Shown here piece by piece: positions 1-9,139 of a stretch of DNA of 64,000 bases (its first letter is position 1; the number at the start of each line of letters is the position of its first letter). The stretch covers positions 101,102 through 165,101 of the forward strand of contig NZ_JACBGE010000012.1 in NCBI RefSeq assembly GCF_021401345.1, in the 5' to 3' direction. The notes beneath the pieces were generated by a model, which worked only from the letters and a program-made list of their open reading frames with translations, did no database searches and was not told where the DNA came from. The stretch comes from Hydrogenophaga sp. NFH-34 (GTDB lineage: Bacteria; Pseudomonadota; Gammaproteobacteria; Burkholderiales; Burkholderiaceae_C). A program made the translations under genes and the position numbers.

Positions 1-363
1 AAGTTCCTGCGCGATCTCGCTTTCCATCGGTGCGCGGTGGAGCTTCTGCTGCAGCCGGTGCACAGCCTGTTCGATTTCTTTCTGGCTCTTGCGCGAGCCG
101 CGGCTCATCCAGTCGCCGTCGCGCAGTTCGTCGATCATCGCGCCGCGGATGCGCTGGCTGGCAAAGGTTTCGAACTGCACGCCTTGCGAGGGTTCGTAGC
201 GGGCGATGGCTTCGGTCAGGCCGATCATGCCGACCTGGATCAGGTCGTCGAGCTCCACGCTGGGCGGGAGCTTGGCGATCATGTGGTGCGCCAGACGCCG
301 GACCAGCGGGCTGTACTTGCGCAGTTGGTCGTCGCGATCGAGAGTGCCTTTGGCGGTGTACAT
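1..363 (-). CDS. fliA: FliA, flagellar sigma-28 factor (partial, N-terminal 121 residues)
   Basis: Sigma-28 directs RNA polymerase to late flagellar promoters. Only the N-terminal half is present; the gene runs off the left edge of the window. The visible part has sigma region 2: LVRRLAHHMIAKLPPSVE followed by DDLIQVGMIGLTEAI and the FETFASQRIRGAMIDELR block, with region 3 beginning near residue 85. The ATG lies 4 bp after the end of the MinD-like gene, so it is the last visible gene of the flhB-flhA-flhF-flhG-fliA operon. The regulator is relevant to the rest of the window because several promoters here match its consensus. Confidence 0.95.
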   Translation of the reverse strand, partial: MYTAKGTLDRDDQLRKYSPLVRRLAHHMIAKLPPSVELDDLIQVGMIGLTEAIARYEPSQGVQFETFASQRIRGAMIDELRDGDWMSRGSRKSQKEIEQAVHRLQQKLHRAPMESEIAQEL

Positions 364-367
364 GTCC

Positions 368-1171
368 TCAACTCCATTGGGTGCCGGCCACGCCACCGGG
401 CTGCCAGCCCCGGAACACCGGGGCCGAAGCGTCCGGTGTGCCGGGTGTCACCCGAAGGTCCCTGGGCCGGCCCAGTGCGCATTCCTGCACCCGGGTTCCC
501 CATGCAGCGGCCGGCCACACCTCGGCATCGTAGTCGAGATGGCGCCGGGCGCAATCGGTCACGGTGTCCAGCACCTTGTGCAGCACGTCGGGCGCGCCTT
601 CGTCCGGCAGGGGCGCCAGCACGGGCGCCAGCCCCTGGGAACGCAGCAGCTTCAGCGCGCCGTAGGCATCGATGCTGGACTGGGCGAGCCCCAGCACCGG
701 CACCAGCACGCGGGCTTCCAGATCGCGGAACAGCGTGGCCAGGGTGGCCGCGGGCGCCAGCAGCAGGAGCGCGGCCCCGTCGCCGAACGGCGCCAGCAGC
801 CGTGTGAGGGCGGGCCGGCTGCCGCCGGCACGGGCGGTTTCCTGCAGGCGCTCCAGACCACGGGCGGCCGGCAGCACCAGCCATTCGCCGCCACCGGTCG
901 GGCGCTCCAGGTTGGCGATGGACGGGTCCTGCAGCAGGTGCAGCAGGCCGAGGTGGCTGCCGTCCGGCCCGCTGCGGCGTTGCAGCGATTCGGCGGCGCT
1001 GCCGTCGAGCACGACCGGATGCCGGCCGGCCGCGGCCAGTTGCAGCGAGAGCTGGCACAGCAATTCGTAGGCGCGGGCCGGCTGGGCCGGACTGGCCACC
1101 GGCATCACCACCGGCGAGCCGGGCCGGCGGGTGCGCAATCCGGCCGCCTGGTCGAAACCGGGCTCAAACAT
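368..1171 (-). CDS. flhG: Degenerate FlhG/FleN (MinD-like) protein
   Basis: A 267-residue protein in the position that FlhG/FleN, the MinD-type ATPase limiting polar flagellar number, occupies between flhF and fliA. Similarity is visible in the fold rather than the active site. A segment with VVLDG matches the MinD VVLLDAD strand, and SSIDAYGALKLL resembles the FlhG TSITDAYALIKLL helix. The deviant Walker A motif (KGGVGKT) is absent: the corresponding stretch reads VASPAQPARAYELL. ATP binding is therefore doubtful. The ATG at 1171 overlaps the end of flhF by 8 bp; an upstream in-frame extension would lie wholly inside flhF and is rejected. Assignment rests on position plus these motifs. Confidence 0.6.
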   Translation of the reverse strand: MFEPGFDQAAGLRTRRPGSPVVMPVASPAQPARAYELLCQLSLQLAAAGRHPVVLDGSAAESLQRRSGPDGSHLGLLHLLQDPSIANLERPTGGGEWLVLPAARGLERLQETARAGGSRPALTRLLAPFGDGAALLLLAPAATLATLFRDLEARVLVPVLGLAQSSIDAYGALKLLRSQGLAPVLAPLPDEGAPDVLHKVLDTVTDCARRHLDYDAEVWPAAAWGTRVQECALGRPRDLRVTPGTPDASAPVFRGWQPGGVAGTQWS

Positions 1172-2639
1172 AGGCACCTCCGAGGTCGATGCCACGGGCG
1201 GAGGACTGCGCAAAGTAAAAACCCATTTCGCTGGCACGGGGGTCGTAGGCCGACTTGCCCTCGCTGCCCAGCGACAGCCGGACCAGGGCGGCGGCGTCGG
1301 CACCCGACCAGTCTTCCGGCACACGCTGGCCGTTGGCCAGTCCCCGCAACACCACCTGGTGGCGGATCAGCGCGTCCACGGCCGGGCCGAGCTTGACCGC
1401 CTCGTCCACCTTGGACAGCACCACACCGTGCAGGGTGCTGGCCTTGAAGGCCACCAGCACGTCGTCCAACGTGTCGCCGTGGGCGCCGGCGTTGAGCACC
1501 AGCGTCTTCTTGATCGCCGGCATGTCCAGCAGGTCGAGCATTTCCTGGATGCGCTGGTCGCGCTGGCCCAGGCCGGCCGTGTCGATGATCACCATGCGCT
1601 TGCCGGCCAGCAGGTTCAGCAGGTCGACCAGCGCCGCGCGGTCGTGTGCCTGGTGCGCGACCACGCCCAGCATGCGGCCGTAGGCGCGCAGTTGTTCGAA
1701 GCCCGCGACCCGGTAGGTGTCGAGCGTGATCAGCCCGACGCTGGCCGTGCCGTACTTGTGCACGCACTGGGCCGCCAGCTTGGCGGCGGTGGTGGTCTTG
1801 CCGACGCCGGTGGCGCCGATCAGTGCGACCACCCCGCCTTCGTCGGCCAGGCCGGCCCCGGGCGCCGCGATCTTGAGGTTGCGCGCCAGCACGTCCATGA
1901 CCCAGCGCACCGCCTCGGCGGGGCTCAGCTCGGCCGGCATGCGTTCAAGCACCGCGCGCGACATGGTGGGCGAAAAGCCGGCGCGGATGAGCTTGAGCAT
2001 CAGGTTCGACTGGATCGGGTTCTGCTTGGACGAGCCCAGCCAGGCCAGCGTGTTGAAGCGCTCTTCGATCATGTCCTTGAGCGCCGACAGTTCCTCCGAG
2101 ATGCGGTGGTCACCCGCTCCCAGCGAGGGCGCGGCCACCACCGGTTCTTCCCAGCTCGGCGCAGCCGGACGGGTGCGGATGGGCGGCGGCACCTGGGCCG
2201 ATGCCATGCCCAGATCGCCCAGGCGTTGCGCCGACATCGGCTGGCGCTCGGGCGCCGGCATGGGCGCGGCACGCGGCGCTTCGGCGCGCTGGGGCGCGAC
2301 CGGTGCCTCCGGGGCTTCCGCGCCCTGGGCCGCACGGCGCTTGCGCAGCATGCGCTCGCGCACATAGTCCTGGAACGACAGGGTGCTCATGGCCATGGTG
2401 GCGGTGTCGTCCTCGACATCGGCCACGGCAGGCGACTGCGGGGCCGGCGCGGCGGCCTGGGTGCTGATCTGGCGCGGCGCAGGTGCCAGCGCGCTCAGGC
2501 TCTCTTCGGCCGCCGCCATCACCTCGAAGCCGTCTTCGGTCGAGCGCGTCGAGAGGATCACGGCGCTCTCGCCGAAGGTGCTGCGCGCCTTGGCCATGGC
2601 TTCGCGCGAGGTCGAGGCGGTGAAACGCTGGATGTTCAT
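1164..2639 (-). CDS. flhF: FlhF, SRP-type GTPase for flagellar placement
   Basis: A GTPase of the Ffh/FtsY family that recruits early basal-body parts to the site of flagellar assembly at the inner membrane. The 491 residues comprise a basic/variable N-terminal part (1-175, with an Ala/Pro-rich linker), an N domain, and a C-terminal G domain with GATGVGKTTTAAKL near residues 275-288, the DTYRVAGFEQLRAYGR block, IIDTAGLGQRDQ near 350 and the SKVDEA motif near 405. The start overlaps the flhA stop by 4 bp (ATGA), which indicates translational coupling. Coexistence with the FlhDC master regulator is usual in Burkholderiales. Confidence 0.96.
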   Translation of the reverse strand: MNIQRFTASTSREAMAKARSTFGESAVILSTRSTEDGFEVMAAAEESLSALAPAPRQISTQAAAPAPQSPAVADVEDDTATMAMSTLSFQDYVRERMLRKRRAAQGAEAPEAPVAPQRAEAPRAAPMPAPERQPMSAQRLGDLGMASAQVPPPIRTRPAAPSWEEPVVAAPSLGAGDHRISEELSALKDMIEERFNTLAWLGSSKQNPIQSNLMLKLIRAGFSPTMSRAVLERMPAELSPAEAVRWVMDVLARNLKIAAPGAGLADEGGVVALIGATGVGKTTTAAKLAAQCVHKYGTASVGLITLDTYRVAGFEQLRAYGRMLGVVAHQAHDRAALVDLLNLLAGKRMVIIDTAGLGQRDQRIQEMLDLLDMPAIKKTLVLNAGAHGDTLDDVLVAFKASTLHGVVLSKVDEAVKLGPAVDALIRHQVVLRGLANGQRVPEDWSGADAAALVRLSLGSEGKSAYDPRASEMGFYFAQSSARGIDLGGAYV

Positions 2640-4717
2640 GCTGCAAGCTCCCCAAGAATCGGGCCGATACGGATGAGGTGGGTTTCAGGAATTTCGCTGT
2701 GGGCGAGCACCTGCAGGCGCGGCGCGGCGCGGCGCAGCAGGCGGGCCATGGCGGTGCGGATGGCGTCGGGCACCAGCAGGCAGGCGGGCACGCCCTTCTC
2801 TTCCTGCCGGTTGGCCACGTCGGTGGCCGACTTGCTCAGCATTTCGGCCACGCCGGGATCGAGCGACGTGCCGTTGGTGCCGGCCAGTGCCTGCATCAGC
2901 AGCCGCTCCAGACCAGGCTCGATGGCGATCACTTCGAGGTCTTTGACCGGGCCGTAGATCTGCTGGACGATGGCCGGGGCCAGGGCGATGCGCACGCGGC
3001 GTGCCAGTTCCTGCGGGTCGGTGACGACACCGGCGTTTTCGGCCAGCGTCTCGACGATGGTGCGGATGTCGCGCACGTGCACACCCTCTTCCAGCAGCAA
3101 CTGCAACACTCGCTGGAACGTGGGGATGGGCACCATTTTGGGCACGACTTCCTCGATCAGTTTCGGGGCCAGGCGTGTCACGTGTTCGACCAGGTCCTGG
3201 GTCTCCGTCCGGCTCAGCAAGCGCGCGGCCTGGACTTGCATCAAGTGTGAAAGATGGGTCGCCAGCACGGTCTCGGAATCAACCACGGTAAAACCGGCCA
3301 TTTGCGCGCTCTCCCGCTGCCGTTCTTCGATCCAGTGCGCGGGCAGGCCGAAAGCGGGGTCTTTCGTGGGGGTGCCGATCAGCGGCATGTTGACGCCACC
3401 GGGGTTGATCGCCAGAAACATGCCGGGGAACACCTCGCCCTCGCCCACCACCACGCCGCGCAGGGTGATGCGGTAGGCACTGGGGTGCAGCTCCAGGTTG
3501 TCGCGCACATGCACCGCGGGCGGCAGAAAACCCACCTCCTGCGCGAACTTCTTGCGCACGCCCTTGATGCGGGTGAGCAGATCGCCCTGGCGGCTCTTGT
3601 CGACCATGGCGATCAGGCGGTAGCCCAGCTCCAGGCCCAGCAAATCGACCGGCTGCAGGTCGTCCCAGGTGGCCTCGCCGTCGCTGGCGGGGGCCGGCGT
3701 CTCGTCGCTGGGCGGGGGCTTGCGCTCTTCCTTGAAGCGCCACCAGGCGAGCGCCCCGAGCGCGCTGGCAAACAGCAGGAAGACCAGGTTGGGCATGCCC
3801 GGGATCACGCCCAGCAGGGCCAGCACGGCGGCGGTGATGCCGAGCACGCGCGAGGACATGAACATCTGCTCGACCAGTTGCACGCCGACGTCTTCGTCCT
3901 TGCCGACACGCGACACCACCATGGCGGCGGCCACCGAGATCAGCAGCGCCGGCACCTGGGCCACCAGCGCGTCGCCCACCGCCAGCAGGATGTAGCTGTC
4001 CGCCGCTTCGCCCGCGCCCAGCCCGTGCTGGACCATGCCGATGATCAGGCCACCGATGATGTTGATGAACAGGATCAAGATGCCGGCGATGGCGTCGCCG
4101 CGCACGAACTTGGAGGCACCGTCCATGGAGCCGAAGAACTCGGCCTCCTCGCCCACCTCGGTGCGGCGGCGCCGGGCCTCTTTCTCGTCGATCATGCCGG
4201 CGTTCAGGTCGGCGTCGATGGCCATCTGCTTGCCGGGCATGGCGTCCAGGGTGAAGCGCGCCGACACTTCGGCGATCCGCTCCGACCCCTTGGTGATCAC
4301 GATGAAGTTGATCACCACCAGGATCGCGAACACGATCAGGCCGACGGCAAAGTTGCCGCCGATCAGGAAGTGGCCGAAGGCCTCGATCACCGCCCCCGCA
4401 GCGGCCGGTCCGGTGTGCCCTTCCATGAGCACCACCCGGGTCGAGGCGACGTTCAGCGACAGGCGCAGCAGCGTGGTGAGCAGCAGCACCGTCGGGAACA
4501 CCGAGAAGTCGAGCGGCCGCTTCATGTAGGCCGCGACCATCATCACCACCAGCGCCATGCCGATGTTGAAGGTGAAGAAGGTGTCCAGCATCCAGGCCGG
4601 CATCGGCAGGATCATCATGGACAGCACCAGCACCACCAGCAGCGGTGCGGCCAGACCCTTGGCCCAGGCGGCGTTCTGCTCCAGCCATTGCTGGACACGC
4701 TGCAGTTGCGCGTTCAT
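2636..4717 (-). CDS. flhA: FlhA, flagellar type III export gate protein
   Basis: Inner-membrane component of the flagellar export gate. It forms the nonameric ring that uses proton motive force and docks chaperone-substrate complexes. At 693 residues it has the usual length. The N-terminal half carries about eight membrane segments and the conserved FHIPEP-family cytoplasmic loop (GSERIAEVSARFTLDAMPGK and the DLNAG block near residue 155-175). The C-terminal cytoplasmic domain contains the LIGTPTKDPAFGLPAHWI segment. The start overlaps the flhB stop by 4 bp. Confidence 0.97.
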   Translation of the reverse strand: MNAQLQRVQQWLEQNAAWAKGLAAPLLVVLVLSMMILPMPAWMLDTFFTFNIGMALVVMMVAAYMKRPLDFSVFPTVLLLTTLLRLSLNVASTRVVLMEGHTGPAAAGAVIEAFGHFLIGGNFAVGLIVFAILVVINFIVITKGSERIAEVSARFTLDAMPGKQMAIDADLNAGMIDEKEARRRRTEVGEEAEFFGSMDGASKFVRGDAIAGILILFINIIGGLIIGMVQHGLGAGEAADSYILLAVGDALVAQVPALLISVAAAMVVSRVGKDEDVGVQLVEQMFMSSRVLGITAAVLALLGVIPGMPNLVFLLFASALGALAWWRFKEERKPPPSDETPAPASDGEATWDDLQPVDLLGLELGYRLIAMVDKSRQGDLLTRIKGVRKKFAQEVGFLPPAVHVRDNLELHPSAYRITLRGVVVGEGEVFPGMFLAINPGGVNMPLIGTPTKDPAFGLPAHWIEERQRESAQMAGFTVVDSETVLATHLSHLMQVQAARLLSRTETQDLVEHVTRLAPKLIEEVVPKMVPIPTFQRVLQLLLEEGVHVRDIRTIVETLAENAGVVTDPQELARRVRIALAPAIVQQIYGPVKDLEVIAIEPGLERLLMQALAGTNGTSLDPGVAEMLSKSATDVANRQEEKGVPACLLVPDAIRTAMARLLRRAAPRLQVLAHSEIPETHLIRIGPILGELAA

Positions 4718-5874
4718 GCGTCACCCCCGGTGTTGGGTTTTTTCTTGTTGTGCGGATCCAGCTCGGGCGGCACCTGCGGCGTGGGCACGGCGCCGGGCAT
4801 CACGCCACGGCCCGCGAGCGCGGCCTTGAGCTGGTAGACATAGGCCAGCACCTGGGCCACCGCGGTGTACAGGGCCGACGGAATTTCCTGGTCGATCTCG
4901 GCGTGCGCGAACAGGGCCCGTGCAAGCATGGGCGACTCCAGCACCGGCACCTGGGCCGACTTGGCCACGTCGCGGATCTTCAGCGCCAGCAGGTCGGCGC
5001 CCTTGGCGATCACGCGCGGCGCGTTCATGGTGGCATCGTCGTACTGGATGGCGACCGCGTAGTGGGTCGGGTTCATCACCACCAGATCGGCGGCGGGTAC
5101 CCGCGTGATGCTCTGGCGCATGGCCAGCTCGCGCTGGCGCTGGCGGCGCTTGCCCTTGATGTGCGGATCGCCTTCGCTTTCCTTGTGCTCGCGCTTGACC
5201 TCGTCCATCGACATGCGCAGGCGCTGCGCGTGCAGGAATTTCTGCATCGGGAAATCGACCGCCGCGAACAGCGCCACCGTCAGCAGCAGAAAGCCCACGC
5301 CCAGCGACAGCCAGGACCCGAGCTGACCCAGGCCGCCTTCCAGCGGCTGCATCAGCAGGCTGCCGAACGGCTGCAGATGGCTCTGGAGAAACTGCCAGCC
5401 GACAGCCCCGAGCACCGCCGCCATGCCCACCAGCTTGACAGTTTCGAACAGCTGCTGTTTGGAAAAAAGCCGACCGATGCCGGCCAGCGGGTCGAGCCGC
5501 TTGAGGTCCGGCACCAGGGGCTTGGTCGACAGGGTCCAGGCCCCGGACGCGAAGGCCACACCCAACGCCAGCGCCAGCACCAGCAGGCCCAGCGGCAGGT
5601 ACAGCAGCAAGGCGCGGCCAACCCCGTCGGTCAGGCGCTCCAGCATGGTCTGCGGCACCAGCAGCGCCTGGTGGTCGAAATGCAATTGCCGCGCCATGCC
5701 GGCCTTGAGCGCCGCGAAAGCCGACGGCAGCAGCGCCATGAACACGGCCGCACCACCGCCCAGGACCGCAAAGTGTCCGAGGTCGCGCGAGCGCGCGATC
5801 TGCCCTTCGTCACGCGCCTTCTTCAGGCGCTTGGCGGTGGCCGGTAGGTTTTTGTCCTGGCTGGAGCCTTCCAT
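4714..5874 (-). CDS. flhB: FlhB, export gate protein and substrate-specificity switch
   Basis: Membrane component of the flagellar export apparatus. FlhB autocleaves and, with FliK, switches export from hook to filament substrates. The 386 residues have four membrane segments (about 35-210), a basic cytoplasmic stretch, and the autocleavage motif NPTH at residues 268-271 followed by YAVAIQYD. The C-terminus is Pro-rich. It is the first gene of a minus-strand operon with flhA, flhF, the flhG-like gene and fliA, separated from cheZ by a terminator-like hairpin. Confidence 0.97.
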   Translation of the reverse strand: MEGSSQDKNLPATAKRLKKARDEGQIARSRDLGHFAVLGGGAAVFMALLPSAFAALKAGMARQLHFDHQALLVPQTMLERLTDGVGRALLLYLPLGLLVLALALGVAFASGAWTLSTKPLVPDLKRLDPLAGIGRLFSKQQLFETVKLVGMAAVLGAVGWQFLQSHLQPFGSLLMQPLEGGLGQLGSWLSLGVGFLLLTVALFAAVDFPMQKFLHAQRLRMSMDEVKREHKESEGDPHIKGKRRQRQRELAMRQSITRVPAADLVVMNPTHYAVAIQYDDATMNAPRVIAKGADLLALKIRDVAKSAQVPVLESPMLARALFAHAEIDQEIPSALYTAVAQVLAYVYQLKAALAGRGVMPGAVPTPQVPPELDPHNKKKPNTGGDA

Positions 5875-5934
5875 GATGCGGTCTCATCAAGCGATGCGAC
5901 CGATTGTGGAAGCGAGGCGCCAAAACTAAAGGGG

Positions 5935-5961
5935 AATAAAGGCCCTGTCCGGGCCGTTTTT
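5935..5961 (-). terminator. Rho-independent terminator after cheZ
   Basis: On the minus strand GGCCC-GGACA-GGGCC (5941-5955) is followed by TTTATT. It lies 110 bp downstream of the cheZ stop and about 60 bp upstream of flhB, separating the two operons. A run of T also follows on the plus strand, so it could act in both directions. Confidence 0.6.
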
Positions 5962-6066
5962 CCGGCGCACAGCGCCCTGATCCTGCTATGCCCGCGCGAT
6001 GGCTGATCCGCCGCCTGCATGCGACGGCAGCAGCACCGCGTGCTCGGCCGGAACCGCCCGGCCTGC

Positions 6067-6693
6067 TCAGAACCCCAGGCTGGCCAGCAGGTCGTCCACC
6101 TGCTCCTGGTTGCTGACCACGTCGGTGCGGCTGGCCGGGTCGACCACCGGACCGCCCAGGCCTGGGTGCAGCTCGATGGCCTTGTCCTGTCCGGGCTTGC
6201 CCCCTGGCGCGGCCTGCAGCAGCAGCGCCAGCAACTGCTCTTCAATGGTGGCCGCCAGCATGACCACGCGGTTGATCACCTGCCCGGTGAGGTCATGGAA
6301 ATCCTGCGCCATCATGATTTCGGTCAGCCGCCCGTCGCAGCGCCGGCTGCTCTCGACCACCTCGTTCGACCAGACCAGCAGCTCCGGCATGGCGCGGGCC
6401 AGGCCCGGCACGCTGGCGATGGTGCGCGCGAGCTGTTCGCCGCGCTCGGCGATCAGGGTCTGCTCGGCCTTGGCCTTGTCGACGTGATTGAGCACCTTTT
6501 CCGCGGCTTCGCCGGTCAGGCGCGCAATGTAGTGCAGGCGGCTCTGCGCGTCGGGCAACTGGTCCACCGTGCCCATCAGCTTGTCGGTGTAGCCCAGCTC
6601 CTTGAGGGCTTCGTGCAGTTGCCGCGTGATGGCCCCCAGACGCTGGAACATCTCGGGATTGCCAGCGGCCCCCGTGTCTTTGTCGTCATCCAT
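6067..6693 (-). CDS. cheZ: CheZ, CheY-phosphate phosphatase
   Basis: Dephosphorylates CheY-P to end the tumble/reversal signal. The 208-residue protein has the long helical hairpin of the family. The catalytic segment QDFHDLTGQVINRV places the conserved acidic residue at D134 and the attacking-water glutamine at Q138. The last 13 residues (QEQVDDLLASLGF) match the C-terminal amphipathic CheY-binding helix. It sits 20 bp after cheY and closes the motA-motB-cheY-cheZ operon. Confidence 0.95.
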   Translation of the reverse strand: MDDDKDTGAAGNPEMFQRLGAITRQLHEALKELGYTDKLMGTVDQLPDAQSRLHYIARLTGEAAEKVLNHVDKAKAEQTLIAERGEQLARTIASVPGLARAMPELLVWSNEVVESSRRCDGRLTEIMMAQDFHDLTGQVINRVVMLAATIEEQLLALLLQAAPGGKPGQDKAIELHPGLGGPVVDPASRTDVVSNQEQVDDLLASLGF

Positions 6694-6713
6694 GGCTGCG
6701 TCTCCCGTAGGGC

Positions 6714-7088
6714 TCAGAGGCCCATCTTCTTGAAGATGTTGGCCAGCTTTTCTTCCAGCGTGGCCTTGGTAAAGGGTTTGACGATGTAGCCCGCAGCGCC
6801 GCCCTGGGCGGCCTGCACGATGTCTTCCTTGCGCGCCTCGGCCGTCACCATCAGCACCGGCAGGTGCTTGAGCGCATCGTCCTTCTTGATTTCCGCCAGC
6901 AGCTGGAAGCCGTTCATGTTGGGCATGTTGATGTCGGTCACCACGAAACCGAAGTTGCCTTCGCGCAACTTGTTCAGCGCAATGGCACCGTCTTCGGCCT
7001 CGTCGGCGTCGTTGTGACCGATCTCTTTGAGCAGGTTGCGCACGATCCGGCGCATGGTGGAGAAGTCGTCAACGATCAGGAATTTCAT
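6714..7088 (-). CDS. cheY: CheY, chemotaxis response regulator (copy 1)
   Basis: Single-domain receiver (124 residues) that, when phosphorylated by CheA, binds FliM at the motor switch. All key residues are present: the acidic pair D7/D8, phosphoacceptor D52 ([10 protein letters not shown]), T82 (MVTAEARK), and K104 in the YIVKPF motif. The sequence is close to enterobacterial CheY, and the linkage to motAB and cheZ supports the motor-binding role. A second, more divergent CheY lies upstream of cheA at 28.3 kb. Confidence 0.96.
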   Translation of the reverse strand: MKFLIVDDFSTMRRIVRNLLKEIGHNDADEAEDGAIALNKLREGNFGFVVTDINMPNMNGFQLLAEIKKDDALKHLPVLMVTAEARKEDIVQAAQGGAAGYIVKPFTKATLEEKLANIFKKMGL

Positions 7089-7115
7089 CAGGAGCTCCGG
7101 GCAAGGCGGGTGATC

Positions 7116-8084
7116 TCAACGGCTTTTGACCGTTTCGAACTCTTCTCGTGGTTTCGGCACTTCCACGTGGTTCTGTAGGAATGACAGGGGCAGCGGCCCC
7201 GCGGCCGGCGGCAAATCGGCCGGTGTCAGCCTTTCTTCCGCCTCTTTGGTCATCACCAGGATGCTGATGCGCCGGTTCACCGCCGCGCCCGGGTTGGCCG
7301 CATCGTAGGGCCGGCTCGATGCCAGGCCCTCCACCCGCACCAGTTTGTCGTCCGGCAGGCCGCCGGCCACCAGTTCGCGGCGCGAGGCGTTGGCGCGGTC
7401 CGAAGACAGCTCCCAGTTGCTGTAGCCGCGGTCGCCGCTGCCATAGGGCGTGGCGTCGGTGTGTCCGGCCAGCGCGATGCGGTTCTCGACGTCCGTCAGC
7501 CCGGCGCCGATGCTGCGCAGGATGTCGCGCATATAGGGTTTCACCACCGCCGAGCCGACGTCGAACATCGGCCGGTTCTGGTCGTCCACGATCTGGATCT
7601 GCAGACCGTCGGCGGTGCGTTCAAGCTTGATCTGCCCGCCGAAGTCGCGCAGCGTAGGGTTGTTGGCCACCAGGTCGCGGATCTTGGCGTGCAGCGCGTC
7701 GATGCGCATGGCATCTTGCCGCGCCAGTTCGGCCCGCGCCATCTGGGCGCCCCGCACCTTTTCAGCGCGCTGGGCGTCGCCGCCATCGACCTGACCGGCC
7801 GCCCGGCTCAGGTCGCGCCCACCGCCGGGCAGCACGCTCTCGCTGTTGCCGGTGCCGTCGCCGCCCATCAGGGTGACCAGCGGCGGCGTGTTGAAGTAGT
7901 CCGCAATCCCCTGCAGATCGCCCTTGGACGTGGAGCCCAGCAGCCACATCATCAGGAAGAAGGCCATCATGGCGGTCACGAAGTCGGCGTACGCGATCTT
8001 CCACGCCCCGCCGTGGGCCGCGTGACCGCCCTTCTTGATGCGCTTGATGATGATGGGCTGTAGCTTCTTGCCGTCGCCTGCCAT
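7116..8084 (-). CDS. motB: MotB, flagellar stator protein
   Basis: Peptidoglycan-anchored half of the proton-driven stator. The 322 residues have a basic cytoplasmic N-terminus, one membrane helix with the proton-accepting Asp in YADFVTAMMAFFLMMWLL, and a C-terminal OmpA-like peptidoglycan-binding domain (ALAGHTDATPYG and NWELSSDRANASRREL). The ATG at 8084 (MAGDGKK) is preferred over a TTG two codons upstream. It is 45 bp downstream of motA and 27 bp upstream of cheY. Confidence 0.96.
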   Translation of the reverse strand: MAGDGKKLQPIIIKRIKKGGHAAHGGAWKIAYADFVTAMMAFFLMMWLLGSTSKGDLQGIADYFNTPPLVTLMGGDGTGNSESVLPGGGRDLSRAAGQVDGGDAQRAEKVRGAQMARAELARQDAMRIDALHAKIRDLVANNPTLRDFGGQIKLERTADGLQIQIVDDQNRPMFDVGSAVVKPYMRDILRSIGAGLTDVENRIALAGHTDATPYGSGDRGYSNWELSSDRANASRRELVAGGLPDDKLVRVEGLASSRPYDAANPGAAVNRRISILVMTKEAEERLTPADLPPAAGPLPLSFLQNHVEVPKPREEFETVKSR

Positions 8085-8128
8085 GTGCAATCCCCTGTCG
8101 GTTCGCCGCGGTTACAGATGGGTCCCCG

Positions 8129-8989
8129 TCACTTCTTGCCCTTGACGTGGCCTTCGAGCTCGGTGAAGGTCGGGCGCACATCGGAATACAGCACTTTGCG
8201 CCCGAACTCGATCGCCGTCGAGGGGGCATAGCCCTGCATGCTGGCGAGCAGGGTGGTCTTGATGCACTGGAATTCCTTGGACGCCTCTTCCACCTTCTGC
8301 TCCAGCATGCCGGCAAACGGCTCGAACACCGCATAGGACAACAGAATCCCGAGGAAGGTACCGACCAGGGCCGAGCCGATCATGCCCCCCAGCACCGCTG
8401 GCGGCTGCCCGACCGAGCCCATGGTGTTGACCACGCCCAGCACGGCCGCCACGATGCCGAAGGCCGGCAGACCGCCGGCCAGGCGGGTCAGTGCCGCCAC
8501 AGGAGCGTGCGCTTCCTGGTGATGGGTCTCGATTTCCGCGTCCATCAGCGACTCGATCTCGTGGGCGTTGAGGTTGCCCGACACCATCATGCGCAGGTAG
8601 TCGGTCACGAACTCGACCACGTGGTGATCGGCCGAGATGGTCGGGTACTTCTTGAACAGGGGCGACTGTTCGGGCGATTCCACGTCCTGCTCGATCGCCA
8701 TCAGCCCTTCCTTGCGCGCCTTCTGCAGGATGTCGAACATCAGGGCCAGCAGCTCCATGTAACGGGCCTTGGTGAAGCGGCTGCCCTTGAAACACTGGCC
8801 GATGCCCTTGAGCGACTGCTTGACCACTTTCATGGGGTTGGCCACCAGGAAGGCACCGAGCGCGGCCCCCATGATGGTGGCCATTTCGAAGGGCAAGGCC
8901 TTGAGCACCACCCCGATGTTGCCCCCGTGGGCGATGAACACCCCGAAGACGCAGATCATCGAGAACAACAGACCGACGATGGCAAACAT
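8129..8989 (-). CDS. motA: MotA, flagellar stator protein
   Basis: Membrane partner of MotB in the proton channel of the flagellar motor. The 286 residues show four hydrophobic segments, the GGNIGVVLKALPFEMATIMG start of segment 2 and the C-terminal pair of helices containing PAFGIVAAVLGVVNTMGSV. The large cytoplasmic loop (about 60-170) carries charged residues for FliG contact. It is the first gene of motAB-cheYZ, with a sigma-28-like promoter at 9051-9077. Confidence 0.96.
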   Translation of the reverse strand: MFAIVGLLFSMICVFGVFIAHGGNIGVVLKALPFEMATIMGAALGAFLVANPMKVVKQSLKGIGQCFKGSRFTKARYMELLALMFDILQKARKEGLMAIEQDVESPEQSPLFKKYPTISADHHVVEFVTDYLRMMVSGNLNAHEIESLMDAEIETHHQEAHAPVAALTRLAGGLPAFGIVAAVLGVVNTMGSVGQPPAVLGGMIGSALVGTFLGILLSYAVFEPFAGMLEQKVEEASKEFQCIKTTLLASMQGYAPSTAIEFGRKVLYSDVRPTFTELEGHVKGKK

Positions 8990-9050
8990 GTGTGTAGTTC
9001 AGTGAGGTTGCAGGCCCAGGAGGACACCCCTGCCACGGCCACTGCCTTTC

Positions 9051-9077
9051 GTATCGACCGACTCTAGGAGGGATTGA
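9051..9077 (-). promoter_or_regulatory. Sigma-28 (FliA)-type promoter of motAB-cheYZ
   Basis: On the minus strand TCAATCCC, 11 bp, GTCGATAC. The match to the sigma-28 consensus (TAAA/TCAAGTTT, N11, GCCGATAA) is good in the -10 box (6 of 8) and moderate in the -35 box. Expected start of transcription is about 9044, giving a leader of about 55 nt before motA. Confidence 0.55.
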
Positions 9078-9093
9078 GGGCCACCGTGAACGC

Positions 9094-9121
9094 AAAAAAG
9101 ACCCGCAAGCGGGTCCTTTTT
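9094..9121 (-). terminator. Terminator after flhDC
   Basis: Perfect 7-bp hairpin GACCCGC-AA-GCGGGTC at 9100-9115, flanked by six A on the left (T run on the minus strand) and five T on the right. It lies 19 bp after the flhC stop and separates flhDC from the motA promoter. Confidence 0.85.
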
Positions 9122-9139
9122 GGGCTTTGAAGCCGGGTT

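Noticed and set aside
3254..4837. A 527-codon open frame on the plus strand
   Set aside because: Antisense to flhA, with His/Asp-rich low-complexity translation typical of shadow frames.
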